Source: Methylobacterium sp. J-026
GTDB lineage: Bacteria > Pseudomonadota > Alphaproteobacteria > Rhizobiales > Beijerinckiaceae
Direction of reading: 5' to 3'
Assembly: GCF_022829585.1 (NCBI RefSeq)
Contig: NZ_JAKSYC010000065.1
Span: 1 to 64,000, forward strand
Length of the DNA: 64,000 nt
Shown: positions 33,265 through 43,277 of the stretch, in pieces
Layout: every line of letters begins with the position of its first letter
Numbering within the stretch: the stretch's first letter is position 1
Made by a program: the position numbers and the translations under genes
Notes under the pieces: generated by a model
The model's input: only the letters and a program-made list of their open reading frames with translations
Told to the model about the DNA's origin: nothing
Databases searched by the model: none

Positions 33265-35982
33265 TCAGGCGGCGACGTCCTTCGGTGCGCTCCGGGCCGG
33301 GACCGGGAGGGTGATGGTGAAGCAGGCGCCGCTGCGGTCGCGCCGGTTCGCGGCCGTGACCGTGCCACCCATCGCTTCGACGAAGCCGCGGGAGATCGCC
33401 AGACCCAGGCCGGTCCCGGCCCGGACCCGGTCGCCCTTGCGGGCCCGGTAGAACTTGTCGAACACCCGCTCGAGGTCGGCATCCGGTAGGCCGTCGCCCT
33501 CGTCCAGAACCGCGATGCGCAGCTCGGCCCCCGCGCGCAGCGCCCGGATCGTCACGGTCGAGCCCTCCGGGGCATACTTGGCCGCGTTGTCGAGGAGGTT
33601 GACCAGGACCTGCTCGAACAGCACCGGATCGAGCGCCAGGGCCGGCAGGTCGGGGGCGATGTCCACGGTGACGCGATGGCCGGCCAGGATCGTCTGCGTC
33701 CGCCGCAGGGCGGTATCGACCGTCTCGCCGATGTCCTGCGCCGACAGATTCGGCGCCACCGCCCCGGCCTCGAGGCGGGTCATGTCGAGCAGGTTGGCGA
33801 TGAAGCGGTTGAGCCGCTCCGCCTCCTCGATGATCGTGCCGAGCAGCTCCGCCTTCGCCTCGGGCGGCAGGGCGGCGTCGAGGTCGCGCAGCGTGCTCGC
33901 CGCCCCCAGGACCGAGGCCAGCGGTGTGCGCAGGTCGTGGCTGATGGAGGTGAGCAGCGCCTGGCGCAGCCGGTCGGTCTCGGCGGCCCGCTCGGCGCGG
34001 TCGAGATCCTCCACGAGCCGCACCCGCTCGATGGCGAGCGCACCCATGTCAGCCAGGGCATCGAGGAGGCGCCGGGCCTCGGGCGTCAGGATCGGCCCGG
34101 TCCCGTCCGCATCGAGGCCGATCACCCCGATCGTGCCGCGCCCGGTGCGCATCGGCAGGAACAGGCGCTTGGCCCCCGGCAGGGTGTCGGCACCGCGGCC
34201 GGCGGGCCGGTCGTTGTCGAAGGCCCACTGGGCCGCCGCGACGTCGGCCGCGTCGAGCCGGTCCTCCGGCGGGTAGCCGGCATGGACCGTGACGGCCTTG
34301 CCGTCGGGCAGGAGGAGGACGACGCGGACTCTCAGCATCGCCGCCACCTGGGCGCAGGTGGCCCAGAGCACGTCGTCGAGCGTCCCGCAGGCGGCGAGCT
34401 TCCGGGAGAAGCCGAACAGGCGCTCCGTCGCCCGGGCGCGGCCCTGGCTGACCATCGCGATCCGCCGGGTCCGGGCGGCGAGATTCGAGACTAGGACCGC
34501 CACCAGGGTGAAGAGCAGGAAGGCCGCGACGTTGGTCGGGTCGGCGATCGTGAACGTGTAGACCGGCGGAAGGAAGAAGAAGTTGTAGGCCAGCGAGGCC
34601 GCCAGGACGGCCGCCAGGGCCGGCCCGAGGCCCGACCGCACCGCCACCGCCACGACGGCGGTCAACAGGAACAGGTCGGCATTCTCCACGCCCGCATAGG
34701 GCTGTGCCAGGAGCGCGGCGCCGAGTCCGACCGCGATGGCGACGATCGCGATGCCGTAGGGCCGGACGGCGAAGCCGGTCCGCGGCGCCGCCGCCGTGAC
34801 GGTGCGGCGGGGCTGTCTCTCATCCGGAACGGCCTCCCCGGGCACCACATGCACGCTGATATTGCCGCTGCGGCGCACGAGGTCGTGCACCACCGAGCCG
34901 TTGACGAGCTCGAACAGCCACGACCGGTTCGCCTTGCCCACGACGATGTGGTTCACGTTCGCCGAGCGGGCGTAGTCGATCACGTCGTCGGCCAGGCGCC
35001 GGCCGCCGGGCAGGGTCACGGCGTCCCCCCCGAGCCGGTCGGCCAAGCGCAGGGCCTCGGCGATCCGGTCACGCTCCGCCTCCCGCAGGGACGCCGCGCG
35101 GGCGCCCTCGATCGACAGCGCCGTCCACGGGGCGTGCAGGCGGTCGGCAAGGCGCTTGGCGTAGCGCACGAGGCCGGCCGAGCGGGGGTCCTCGTTCACG
35201 CAGACCAGCACCCGCTCGCCCGCCGCCCAGGGCCCGGCGATGGCGTTGGCCCGCATGTGGCCGAGGAGTTCGTCGTCGACCCGGTCCGCCGTGCGACGCA
35301 GCGCCAGTTCCCGCAGGGCGGTCAGGTTGCCGCGCGAGAAGTAATGCTTCAGGGCGCGCTCGGCATTCGTCGGGACGTAGACCTTGCCGTCCTTCAGGCG
35401 CTGGATCAGGTCGTCCGGGTTGAGGTCGACCACCTCGATATCGTCCGCCCGGTCGAGGATGCCGTCCGGGACGGTCTCGCGCACGCGGATGCGGGTGATC
35501 TGCGCCACGACGTCGTTGAGGCTGTCGACGTGCTGGATGTTGAGCGTGGTGTAGACGTCGATGCCGGCGTCGAGCAGTTCCTCGACATCCTGATAACGCT
35601 TCGGGTGGCGCGAGCCCGGTGCGTTGGTGTGGGCGAGTTCGTCCACCAGCGCCAGGGCCGGCCGGCGGGCGAGCAGGGCGTCGAGGTCCATCTCCTCCAG
35701 CACGGCGCCGTGATAGGGCACCGCCCGGCGGGGGATCACCGCGAACCCGTCGAGCAGGGCCTCGGTCTCGGCCCGGCCATGGGTCTCGACGACCCCGATG
35801 ACCACGTCGGTCCCGGCCTTCAGCCGGGCCCGCCCGATGGTCAGCATCTCGTAGGTCTTGCCGACGCCGGGGGCGGCCCCGAGGAACACCTTGAGCCGGC
35901 CGAGCGTCCGTTCTTCCCGGCGCGCCGCTTCGAGCAGGGCGTCGGGGGAGGGGCGGTTCGGGTCGCGGCCGGTCTCGGGCAT
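33265..35982 (-). CDS. kdpD: Potassium-sensing histidine kinase KdpD
   Basis: This 905-residue kinase has the KdpD N-terminal domain with Walker [16 protein letters not shown] near residue 34, a universal-stress-like domain (about 235-370), four membrane helices of the DUF4118 type (about 400-500), a GAF-like domain, the histidine box [15 protein letters not shown], and the ATPase motifs [28 protein letters not shown] and [13 protein letters not shown]. It senses potassium or ion stress and phosphorylates KdpE. It is the last gene of the kdp operon, 18 bp after kdpC. No kdpE follows: only 84 bp remain before the convergent hydroxylase gene stop. Confidence 0.96.
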   Translation of the reverse strand: MPETGRDPNRPSPDALLEAARREERTLGRLKVFLGAAPGVGKTYEMLTIGRARLKAGTDVVIGVVETHGRAETEALLDGFAVIPRRAVPYHGAVLEEMDLDALLARRPALALVDELAHTNAPGSRHPKRYQDVEELLDAGIDVYTTLNIQHVDSLNDVVAQITRIRVRETVPDGILDRADDIEVVDLNPDDLIQRLKDGKVYVPTNAERALKHYFSRGNLTALRELALRRTADRVDDELLGHMRANAIAGPWAAGERVLVCVNEDPRSAGLVRYAKRLADRLHAPWTALSIEGARAASLREAERDRIAEALRLADRLGGDAVTLPGGRRLADDVIDYARSANVNHIVVGKANRSWLFELVNGSVVHDLVRRSGNISVHVVPGEAVPDERQPRRTVTAAAPRTGFAVRPYGIAIVAIAVGLGAALLAQPYAGVENADLFLLTAVVAVAVRSGLGPALAAVLAASLAYNFFFLPPVYTFTIADPTNVAAFLLFTLVAVLVSNLAARTRRIAMVSQGRARATERLFGFSRKLAACGTLDDVLWATCAQVAAMLRVRVVLLLPDGKAVTVHAGYPPEDRLDAADVAAAQWAFDNDRPAGRGADTLPGAKRLFLPMRTGRGTIGVIGLDADGTGPILTPEARRLLDALADMGALAIERVRLVEDLDRAERAAETDRLRQALLTSISHDLRTPLASVLGAASTLRDLDAALPPEAKAELLGTIIEEAERLNRFIANLLDMTRLEAGAVAPNLSAQDIGETVDTALRRTQTILAGHRVTVDIAPDLPALALDPVLFEQVLVNLLDNAAKYAPEGSTVTIRALRAGAELRIAVLDEGDGLPDADLERVFDKFYRARKGDRVRAGTGLGLAISRGFVEAMGGTVTAANRRDRSGACFTITLPVPARSAPKDVAA

Positions 35983-36000
35983 GATCCCCCTATACGCCGC

Positions 36001-36606
36001 TCAGCGGCGGACGAGATCCTCGAGGGCGAGGTTCAGCGCCAGGACGTTGACGCGCGGCTCGCCGAGGAGCCCGAGGGTGCGGCCCTCGACGTGGGACGCG
36101 ACGAGTTCGCGCAGCCTGTCCTGCGGCAGGTTCCGGGCCTTGGCGATGCGGGGAATCTGGAAGTCGGCGGCCTGCGGCGAGATCTCCGGATCGAGGCCGG
36201 ACCCGCTGGTGGTGACCAGATCGACCGGCACCGGGGCGGCCGCGTTCTCCGCCTTCAGGGTGTCGCGGTCGCCCTTGACCCGCTCGGCCAGCGCGGCACT
36301 GGTCGGGCCGAGGTTCGAACCCGAGGAGTTCGCCGCGTTGTAGGGCGCCGGCACCGTCTTCGAGGCGTCGGCCGGGTCGGGTGCTGTCGTAGCCGAGGGC
36401 CGCCCGTGGAAATATCCGGCGCCCGCGAAGGTCTGCCCGATCAGGCGGGAGCCGACGATCGTACCGTCGCGCTCGATCAGGCTGCCCGCGGCTTTGGCCG
36501 GGAAGATGACCCCGGCGAGGCCGGTCATGGCGAGGGGGTAGGCGAGCCCGGTGACCACCGTGAGCGCGGTGAGGAGGACCAGGGCGGGGCGGATCTGTTT
36601 GAGCAT
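36001..36606 (-). CDS. kdpC: Potassium-transporting ATPase subunit KdpC
   Basis: This 201-residue chaperone-like subunit of the high-affinity potassium pump has one N-terminal membrane helix (IRPALVLLTALTVVTGLAYPLAMTGLAGVIFP) and a periplasmic domain. SRLIGQTFAGAGYFHGRPSA, NLGPTSAALAERV, PVDLVTTSGSGLDPEISPQAA and the C-terminal VNVLALNLALEDL are the standard KdpC motifs. Lies 22 bp after kdpB. Confidence 0.96.
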   Translation of the reverse strand: MLKQIRPALVLLTALTVVTGLAYPLAMTGLAGVIFPAKAAGSLIERDGTIVGSRLIGQTFAGAGYFHGRPSATTAPDPADASKTVPAPYNAANSSGSNLGPTSAALAERVKGDRDTLKAENAAAPVPVDLVTTSGSGLDPEISPQAADFQIPRIAKARNLPQDRLRELVASHVEGRTLGLLGEPRVNVLALNLALEDLVRR

Positions 36607-36628
36607 GGCGGGTCTCCCAGGGACCGGT

Positions 36629-38719
36629 TCAGGCGAGGCGCAGGGCGGTGACGGCGAGGTCGATGGCCTTGATGCCGATGAAGGGCACGATCACGCCGCC
36701 GAGCCCGTAGATCAGGAGGTTGCGGCGCAGGAGCGCGGCCGCGCCCACGGCCCGGTAGGTCACGCCGCGGAGCGCCAGCGGGATCAGGGCCACGATGATC
36801 AGCGCGTTGAAGATGATCGCCGACAGGATCGCGCTCTGCGGCGAGGCGAGATGCATGACGTTCAGCGCCTGCAGCTGCGGGTAGAGCGTCAGGAACATCG
36901 CCGGGATGATGGCGAAGTACTTGGCCACGTCGTTGGCGATCGAGAAGGTCGTCAGCGCGCCGCGGGTCATCAGCAACTGCTTGCCGATGCCGACGATCTC
37001 GATGAGCTTGGTCGGATCGCTGTCGAGGTCGACCATGTTGCCCGCCTCGCGGGCCGCCACCGTGCCGGTGTTCATGGCGACGCCGACATCGGCCTGGGCC
37101 AGCGCCGGGGCGTCGTTGGTGCCGTCGCCGCACATGGCGACGAGCTTGCCCTCGGCCTGCTCCTTGCGGATCAGCGCCAGCTTGTCCTCGGGTGTGGCCT
37201 GGGCGAGGAAATCGTCGACGCCGGCTTCCGCCGCGATGGCCGCCGCGGTCATCGGGTTGTCGCCGGTGATCATCACCGTGCGGATGCCCATCCGCCGCAG
37301 CTCCGCGAAGCGCTCGCGGATGCCACCCTTCACGATGTCCTTCAGGTAGACGATTCCGAGCAACCGGCCGTCGCGGGCGACGGCCAGGGGCGTGCCGCCG
37401 GCCTTGGCGATCGTCTCCGCGATGGCGCGGATCTCGCCGACCACGCGTGATTCCGGATCGGGCTGGAAGGCGAGGGCGGCGTTCGAGCCCCGGCTCGCCA
37501 TGGGCTGCGCGGCGAGCGAGGCGATCACGGCCTCCACGGCGCCCTTGCGGATCGAGGCCCCGTTGAGATCCACGCCGGACATCCGCGACTGCGCGGTGAA
37601 CGGCACGAAGGTGGCGTTGAGCCCCGCCATGTCGCGGGCGCGGATGCCATAGGTCTCCTTGGCGAGGACCACGATGGAGCGGCCCTCGGGGGTCTCGTCC
37701 GCCAGGGAGGCGAGTTGCGCCGCGTCGGCCAGTTCCTGCTCCGAGACCCCGGAGACCGGGCGGAACTCGGTCGCCTGCCGGTTGCCCAGGGTGATCGTGC
37801 CGGTCTTGTCGAGGAGCAGCGTGTCCACGTCGCCCGCCGCCTCGACGGCCCGGCCCGACATGGCGAGCACGTTGAAGCGCACCAGCCGGTCCATGCCGGC
37901 GATGCCGATGGCCGAGAGCAGGGCACCGATGGTGGTCGGGATCAGGGTGACGAACAAGGCGACCAGCACGATCACCGGAATCGCGCCGCCCGCATAGCTG
38001 GCAAAGCTCGGGATCGAGGCCACCGCGAAGACGAACACGAGGGTCAGCCCGGCGAGCAGGATATTGAGGGCGATCTCGTTCGGGGTCTTCTGCCGGGAGG
38101 CACCCTCGACCAGGGCGATCATCCGATCGACGAAGGTCGAGCCCGCGGCCGCGGTGATGCGGACCTTGATCTGGTCGGAGAGCACCTGCGTGCCCCCGGT
38201 GACAGCCGAGCGGTCGCCGCCGGATTCGCGGATCACCGGGGCCGATTCGCCGGTGATGGCGGCCTCGTTCACCGAGGCGACGCCCTCGATCACCTCGCCG
38301 TCGGAGGGGATCAGATCGCCGGCCTCGACCAGGACGACGTCGCCGACCTTGAGGGTCGTGCCAGGCACCGTCTCGTAGCCCCCGCCCGGCCCCTTGAGGC
38401 GCTTGGCGGTCATCTCGGTGCGGGTGCGCCGCAGGCTGTCGGCCTGGGCCTTGCCGCGGCCCTCGGCGAGCGCCTCGGCAAAGTTGGCGAAGATCAGGGT
38501 AAACCACAGCCAGAGGATGATCTGGCCGGAGAAGGCGAGGTCGTTGCCCCCGGTGACGAGGTCGCGGGCGAACAGCACGGTGGTCAGCGCCGCCACGACC
38601 TCGACCACGAACATGACCGGGTTGCGGATCATGGCGCGGGGATCGAGCTTCCTGACCGAGCCGAGGAGGGCCGGCCCGACCAGGGCGGCGCTGAACAGGG
38701 ATGACGTCTGACGAGACAT
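36629..38719 (-). CDS. kdpB: Potassium-transporting P-type ATPase subunit KdpB
   Basis: This 696-residue catalytic subunit of the pump carries the phosphorylation motif [14 protein letters not shown] (about residue 307), the dephosphorylation loop [15 protein letters not shown], the P-domain [18 protein letters not shown], and KdpB-specific [19 protein letters not shown]. It works with KdpA (channel), KdpC and KdpF. A separate small membrane gene lies between it and kdpA. Confidence 0.97.
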   Translation of the reverse strand: MSRQTSSLFSAALVGPALLGSVRKLDPRAMIRNPVMFVVEVVAALTTVLFARDLVTGGNDLAFSGQIILWLWFTLIFANFAEALAEGRGKAQADSLRRTRTEMTAKRLKGPGGGYETVPGTTLKVGDVVLVEAGDLIPSDGEVIEGVASVNEAAITGESAPVIRESGGDRSAVTGGTQVLSDQIKVRITAAAGSTFVDRMIALVEGASRQKTPNEIALNILLAGLTLVFVFAVASIPSFASYAGGAIPVIVLVALFVTLIPTTIGALLSAIGIAGMDRLVRFNVLAMSGRAVEAAGDVDTLLLDKTGTITLGNRQATEFRPVSGVSEQELADAAQLASLADETPEGRSIVVLAKETYGIRARDMAGLNATFVPFTAQSRMSGVDLNGASIRKGAVEAVIASLAAQPMASRGSNAALAFQPDPESRVVGEIRAIAETIAKAGGTPLAVARDGRLLGIVYLKDIVKGGIRERFAELRRMGIRTVMITGDNPMTAAAIAAEAGVDDFLAQATPEDKLALIRKEQAEGKLVAMCGDGTNDAPALAQADVGVAMNTGTVAAREAGNMVDLDSDPTKLIEIVGIGKQLLMTRGALTTFSIANDVAKYFAIIPAMFLTLYPQLQALNVMHLASPQSAILSAIIFNALIIVALIPLALRGVTYRAVGAAALLRRNLLIYGLGGVIVPFIGIKAIDLAVTALRLA

Positions 38720-38775
38720 GGATGATGTCCGAAGCGGTGAGGGAGCCCGGCGCGGCGCGCCGGGCGCTGTCTTGG

Positions 38776-38967
38776 TCAGGGAACGAGGGTGCCGGTGGTC
38801 AGCGCGATCGCGGCCAGGAGGGCGAAGCCGCCGAGCAGCACGACGCCGAGGAGCGCCAGCACCAGGTCCGAAGTCCGCACCGGCGGTGCGCGCCCGGGCC
38901 GCTGCGGTTGCCGGTGCAGCACGAGGTGGTGGCGCGGCATGCGCCGGGACGGGAGGGCGCGCGGCAT
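38776..38967 (-). CDS. 63-residue membrane protein in the kdp operon, unknown function
   Basis: This 63-residue protein lies between kdpA and kdpB on the same strand. Its ATG comes one base after the kdpA stop (TGAGATG), so it is likely translated by reinitiation, with a G-rich ribosome site inside the kdpA end. A strongly basic, histidine-rich N-terminus ([18 protein letters not shown]) is followed by one helix, [22 protein letters not shown]. It is not KdpF, which is intact upstream. I know of no named Kdp subunit like it. Confidence 0.7.
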   Translation of the reverse strand: MPRALPSRRMPRHHLVLHRQPQRPGRAPPVRTSDLVLALLGVVLLGGFALLAAIALTTGTLVP

Positions 38968-38968
38968 C

Positions 38969-40684
38969 TCAGCCCCCCGTCGCGAAGGTCTGGCCGGCCG
39001 CGCCCGCGAGGTGCTCGACCACGGGGCCGAGCGCCAGGGACGGGAAGAAGGTCAGGCCGCCGATGATCAGGATCACGCCGACGAGGAGACCGACGAACAG
39101 GCCGCCATGGGTCGGGAACGTGCCCGCCGAGGCCGGGACCGTCTTCTTGGCGGCGAGCGAGCCCGCGATGGCCAGAACCGGGATCTTCACGAAGAACCGA
39201 CCCACCAGCATCCCGATGGCCAAGGTGCTGTTGTAGAACAGCGTGTTGGCAGAGAGACCGCCGAAGGCCGAGCCGTTATTGGCCGCCGCCGACGTGTAGG
39301 CGTAGAGGATCTCCGAGAAGCCGTGCGGGCCGGCATTGGCCGGGCCGGCGAGCCCGGCCGGCAGCACGGTCGCCAGCGCGGTGAAGCCCAGCATCATCAG
39401 GGGCAGGCACAGGATGCCGAGCATGGCCATCTTCACCTCCTTGGCCTCGATCTTCTTGCCGAGGTATTCCGGGGTGCGCCCGACCATGAGCCCGGCCACG
39501 AAGATCGCCACGATCACGAAGATCAGCATGCCGTAGAGGCCGGCGCCGACGCCGCCGATGATGATCTCGCCGAGCTGCATGTTGATAAGCGGGATCAGGC
39601 CGCCCAGCGCCGTGAACGAATCGTGCATGGCGTTGACGGCGCCGCAGGAGGCCGCGGTTGTGATCACCGCGAACAGCGCCGAGGCCGCGATGCCGAAGCG
39701 CGTCTCCTTGCCCTCCATGTTGCCGCCGGTGAGACCCAGGCCGTTGAGGACCGAGCTGCCGTTGGCTTCGGCCCAGTAGGTGACCCATACGCCAGCCAGG
39801 AACAGCACGCCCATGGCGCCCAGGATCGCCCAGCCCTGGCGCTCGTCGCGGACCATCCGGCCGAAGACGTTGGTGAGCGCGGCGCCGATCACGAAGATCG
39901 AGACCATCTGGACGAAGTTCGACAGGGCGGTGGGGTTCTCGAACGGGTGCGCGGCGTTGGCGTTGAAGAACCCGCCGCCGTTGGTGCCGAGCATCTTGAT
40001 CGCCACCTGGCTGGCCACCGGCCCCAGCGCGATGGTCTGGTGCGCACCCTCCAGCGTCGTCGCATCAACGTAGGCGCTGAACGTCTGCGGCATGCCCTGC
40101 CAGACCAGGAACAGCGTGTAGGGCACGCAGATCGGCAGCAGCACGTAGAGGGTCGCCCGGGTGACATCGACCCAGAACGAGCCGATCGTGCCGGTGGAGG
40201 CCCGGGCGAAGCCCCGGATCAGCGCCACCGCCACCGCGATGCCGGTGGCCGCCGACAGGAAGTTCTGGTGCGTCAGCCCGAGCATCTGGGACAGGTACGA
40301 GAGCGTGGTCTCGCCGCCGTAGGACTGCCAGTTGGTGTTGGTGATGAAGCTGGTCGCGGTGTTGAACGCGAGGTCCGGCGCCACCGCGGCCTGATCGGCC
40401 GGGTTGAGCGGCAGGACCGCCTGCAGGCGCAGGATCGCGTAGAGGACGGCAAAGCCCAGCACGTGGAACAGGATGACCGCGCCCGTATAGGCGAGCCAGT
40501 GCTGCTCCTGCCGGGCGTCGATGCCCGACACACGGTAGAGCCCGCGCTCGACGGGGCCGAGCACGGGCGAGAGGAGGGCGCGCTCTCCGGTGAAGACGCG
40601 GGTCATGTACGACCCGAGGGGCTTCACGAGCGCCAGCACGACCGCGCAGTAGAGCGCGATCTGGATCCAGCCGTTGAGGGTCAT
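38969..40684 (-). CDS. kdpA: Potassium-transporting ATPase subunit KdpA
   Basis: This 571-residue channel-like subunit has ten or so membrane helices. [42 protein letters not shown] and [24 protein letters not shown] are its selectivity-filter-type loops. [28 protein letters not shown] is a further filter loop, given here by its start and end. It starts 23 bp after the kdpF stop. Confidence 0.97.
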   Translation of the reverse strand: MTLNGWIQIALYCAVVLALVKPLGSYMTRVFTGERALLSPVLGPVERGLYRVSGIDARQEQHWLAYTGAVILFHVLGFAVLYAILRLQAVLPLNPADQAAVAPDLAFNTATSFITNTNWQSYGGETTLSYLSQMLGLTHQNFLSAATGIAVAVALIRGFARASTGTIGSFWVDVTRATLYVLLPICVPYTLFLVWQGMPQTFSAYVDATTLEGAHQTIALGPVASQVAIKMLGTNGGGFFNANAAHPFENPTALSNFVQMVSIFVIGAALTNVFGRMVRDERQGWAILGAMGVLFLAGVWVTYWAEANGSSVLNGLGLTGGNMEGKETRFGIAASALFAVITTAASCGAVNAMHDSFTALGGLIPLINMQLGEIIIGGVGAGLYGMLIFVIVAIFVAGLMVGRTPEYLGKKIEAKEVKMAMLGILCLPLMMLGFTALATVLPAGLAGPANAGPHGFSEILYAYTSAAANNGSAFGGLSANTLFYNSTLAIGMLVGRFFVKIPVLAIAGSLAAKKTVPASAGTFPTHGGLFVGLLVGVILIIGGLTFFPSLALGPVVEHLAGAAGQTFATGG

Positions 40685-40707
40685 GGGAGGAGGTCCACGA
40701 GGGCCGC

Positions 40708-40797
40708 TCAGAACCGCTCGGGGCGGACGAGGGCGTAGGTGAGGTAGACGAGGAGCCCGGCCGTCACGAGGGCGCCGAGGGCGAGGTCGAAGGTCAT
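40708..40797 (-). CDS. kdpF: Potassium-transporting ATPase small subunit KdpF
   Basis: This 29-codon gene encodes one helix ([21 protein letters not shown]) ending VRPERF, the typical KdpF tail. GAGGGG lies at good spacing before the ATG. KdpF is a lipid-like stabiliser of the KdpABC complex. It lies directly upstream of kdpA, the expected place, 10 bp after a still smaller gene. Confidence 0.9.
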   Translation of the reverse strand: MTFDLALGALVTAGLLVYLTYALVRPERF

Positions 40798-40807
40798 GGC
40801 GGGCCCC

Positions 40808-40891
40808 TCAGAGGCGTTCGCAGAGGACGGCGTAGCCCTCGGCGAGGCCGAAGAAGGCGAGCGCCCCGGCGATGAAGACGATGTCGAGCAT
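40808..40891 (-). CDS. 27-residue membrane peptide leading the kdp operon
   Basis: This 27-codon frame begins MLDIVFIAGALAFFGLAEGY and ends in a short charged tail (CERL). It is one hydrophobic helix carrying one glutamate. A GGAGCGG ribosome site lies before the ATG. It is the first gene of the kdp transcript, 10 bp before kdpF, so it is co-translated with the pump. Similar tiny frames at this place exist in other alphaproteobacterial kdp operons as far as I recall, without a defined role. Confidence 0.7.
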   Translation of the reverse strand: MLDIVFIAGALAFFGLAEGYAVLCERL

Positions 40892-41090
40892 GGCGATCCG
40901 CTCCGGTTCGGCGGACCGGCCGCGGAAGCGCCGCGCCCGGCCTTGGCCAGGCGGGATTGTGGCCGGAAACCGCGTTAGGGTTCGAGCGCGAGCGAGGGCC
41001 CTCCGCATAAGGGCCGTGTTAGGATCGGCTGCCTGTGGCGGTCCGCGCGATCCCGGCCCGCATTCCGCTCCTGCAAGGACCTCGACGATT

Positions 41091-41786
41091 ATGCGCCCCG
41101 TCCATACCGAGCGTCATCTCATCGACCGGATCGGCTGGCTGCGCGCCGCCGTCCTCGGGGCCAATGACGGCCTCGTCTCCACCGCAAGCCTGATCGTCGG
41201 GGTCGCCGCCTCCGCCGCCAATCCCAACGAGATCCTGGTCGCGGGATCCGCCGGGCTCGTGGCCGGCGCGATGTCCATGGCCGCCGGCGAGTACGTCTCG
41301 GTAAGTTCGCAGGCCGATACCGAACGGGCCGACCTCGACCGGGAGCGCGGCGAGCTGGCGGCCGATCCGGCGGCGGAGCGGGAGGAACTCGCCCGGATCT
41401 ACATCGATCGGGGCCTCGACCCGACGCTGGCCCGGCAGGTCGCCGATCAGCTCATGGCCAAGGACGCGCTCGGCGCCCATGCCCGTGACGAGCTCGGCAT
41501 CTCGGAAGTCACGACGGCGCGCCCAGTTCAGGCGGCGCTGACCTCGGCGGCGACTTTCTCAGCCGGCGCGGCCCTGCCGCTGCTGGTGGCGGCGCTCGCC
41601 CCCGGAGCGTCAGCGGCCTACAGGGTGTCGGCCGCCTCGCTGGTGTTCCTGGCTGTCCTCGGCGCCCTGGGCGCCAAGGCGGGCGGCGCCCCCCTGGTCC
41701 GGGCCACGGCCCGCGTGACCTTCTGGGGGGCGCTCGCCATGGCGGTCACCGCGGGGATCGGCAGCCTCGTCGGCAAGGCCGTCTGA
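41091..41786 (+). CDS. VIT1/CCC1-family divalent metal transporter
   Basis: This 231-residue membrane protein starts RPVHTERHLIDRIGWLRAAV, then LGANDGLVSTASLIVGVAA and AGSAGLVAGAMSMAAGEYVSVSSQ, the family motifs with conserved acidic, Gly and Met residues. A cytoplasmic helical domain (ERADLDRERGELAADP to AHARDELGI) carries glutamates that bind metal in plant VIT1. Three more helices follow. Plant and yeast relatives move iron or manganese into vacuoles; the bacterial role is likely metal efflux. Divergent from the kdp operon with 199 bp between starts. Confidence 0.92.
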   Translation: MRPVHTERHLIDRIGWLRAAVLGANDGLVSTASLIVGVAASAANPNEILVAGSAGLVAGAMSMAAGEYVSVSSQADTERADLDRERGELAADPAAEREELARIYIDRGLDPTLARQVADQLMAKDALGAHARDELGISEVTTARPVQAALTSAATFSAGAALPLLVAALAPGASAAYRVSAASLVFLAVLGALGAKAGGAPLVRATARVTFWGALAMAVTAGIGSLVGKAV

Positions 41787-41801
41787 CGCGCACAGGCCGC
41801 G

Positions 41802-43025
41802 TCAGCGTGCGGTGCCGGCCCCGGTCGATCCGGTGACATCGCCCTGGCTTGGCTTGATCGCCCAGAGTTCCGTCGGAAGGCTGATCGGTGCGCCGGGCTT
41901 GTAGTCCGCGGAATCTTGGATGTGCGACGTCGTCACGTAGACCGTGCCGTCCGGCCCCTCGCTGAACGTGTCCGGCCACCGCAACTGCGGATCCTGGACC
42001 AGCGTCGTCAGGCCCGCTCCGGTACGGGAGAGATCGCGGACCTTCACGGCGTTGTCCTGCGGCGACGTCACGTACATCCGGCCGTCCTCGCGGGAGATCA
42101 TCAGGCCGTCGGCGGGGCCGTTCTCACCGACGGTGACGATCTTGCCGCTCAGCGTCCGGTCGCTGAGCGACTCGGGCACGAAGGACGCGGTCGCCCAGCC
42201 GGTGAGCGCATCGGTCGGCAGGCTGTAGAGCGTCTTGCCCTTGATCGCCTGCCAGTACAGCGTCTTGCCGTCCGGCGAGAGGGCAATGCCGTCCGCCGCG
42301 AAGTCGACGCCGCGCCCGTCCGGGCGGCGCAGGGGCTTGCCGTCGTACTGCACGGTCACGCTCGTGTCCGGCATCGTCGAGGCGTGGCCCGAGAGCAGGC
42401 GCTTGGCCGATCCACTGTCGAGATCAACCACGATCAGCGCGCCCTCGGCGCCGGAATCGGTGAGGTAGGCGGTCTTCCCGTCCGGCGCGATGCGCACGTC
42501 GTTGATGTAGGACGCCTGCAGCACGGTGCTGCTGTCGAACGGGATGGTTTTCACGACCTGGTTGGTCTTCAGGTCGATCCCGACGAGCTTCGGCCCATCC
42601 TTGATCACGTGGGCCATCGCGGGGGCCGCGGCATCGACCACCCAGAGGCGGTCCTGCTGGTCGGCCACGACGCTCTGCACGCAGACGAAATGAGTCTTCG
42701 GATCGACCGTGTCCGCCTTCGCGTTGCGCCAGCTGTTCCACCCGAGATCCGGGAAGGGCACCGGCTTGCCGTCCTTTAACTCGGCCACGGAAACGGGGGC
42801 GTCCTCGCTCCAGCGGGGAAAGTTGACGAACATGCGCCCGTCGCGGCTCACGGTGATGCCGGTGACCTGATGCTCGAAGCTCGCGATCTTGGTGAGCGGT
42901 GCTTGCCCGGCGGCAGACCCTTGCCCGGGGGTCCGATCCTGGGCGGAAGCGAGCGTCGGCAGACTGGCCACGCCGGACATCAGCGAGAGGGCGAGTCCGA
43001 AACGGATGCCGGCGGAAGACGTCAT
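41802..43025 (-). CDS. Secreted royal-jelly/SMP-30-like beta-propeller protein
   Basis: This 407-residue protein has a Sec signal (MTSSAGIRFGLALSLMSGVASLPTLASAQ) and a beta-propeller built from repeats such as KIASFEHQVTGITVSRDGRMFVNFPRWS, SVVADQQDRLWVVDAAA, YINDVRIAPDGKTAYLTDSG and DGIALSPDGKTLYWQAIKG. WPDTFSEGPDGTVYVTTSHI near the end is typical of the major royal jelly protein/yellow group; bacterial members are often annotated as dopachrome tautomerase-related. Enzyme activity is unproven. Periplasmic or secreted. Converges on the VIT gene. Confidence 0.85.
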   Translation of the reverse strand: MTSSAGIRFGLALSLMSGVASLPTLASAQDRTPGQGSAAGQAPLTKIASFEHQVTGITVSRDGRMFVNFPRWSEDAPVSVAELKDGKPVPFPDLGWNSWRNAKADTVDPKTHFVCVQSVVADQQDRLWVVDAAAPAMAHVIKDGPKLVGIDLKTNQVVKTIPFDSSTVLQASYINDVRIAPDGKTAYLTDSGAEGALIVVDLDSGSAKRLLSGHASTMPDTSVTVQYDGKPLRRPDGRGVDFAADGIALSPDGKTLYWQAIKGKTLYSLPTDALTGWATASFVPESLSDRTLSGKIVTVGENGPADGLMISREDGRMYVTSPQDNAVKVRDLSRTGAGLTTLVQDPQLRWPDTFSEGPDGTVYVTTSHIQDSADYKPGAPISLPTELWAIKPSQGDVTGSTGAGTAR

Positions 43026-43175
43026 TGTGCACACTCCTGGGATTCGGCGGGGCAACGCGTCAGCGGGCGCGGGGGTCCCGGGAGCGATCGGCTGTGCCGT
43101 CCGCGGCCGCCCCGAGCATCGGGTCGCCACTCCCGATCGGACCTGCCGCCATTCCACCAGGGACGTTGAATCAAA

Positions 43176-43199
43176 CGGGCGGCTCTCACGAGCCGCCCG
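43176..43199 (-). terminator. Hairpin, second terminator after nrdJ
   Basis: CGGGCGGCTC/GAGCCGCCCG forms a 10-bp perfect stem with a 4-base loop. Read on the minus strand it is followed by TTTGATT, a weak T-run. It follows the hairpin at 43233-43262 in the nrdJ direction, so it may be a back-up terminator that also shields the next gene. Confidence 0.6.
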
Positions 43200-43232
43200 C
43201 TTGCCGTCCGATCGAACCAAGTGACGCGTCGA

Positions 43233-43262
43233 GATAGCGGCCCGTCACTGCGGGCCGCTATC
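43233..43262 (-). terminator. Strong hairpin just after nrdJ
   Basis: GATAGCGGCCCG/CGGGCCGCTATC is a perfect 12-bp stem with a 6-base loop, about 16 bp after the nrdJ stop codon. It lacks a T-run, so it may stabilise the message end or act with the second hairpin downstream. Confidence 0.6.
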
Positions 43263-43277
43263 ATCCCTCCAAAGGGG

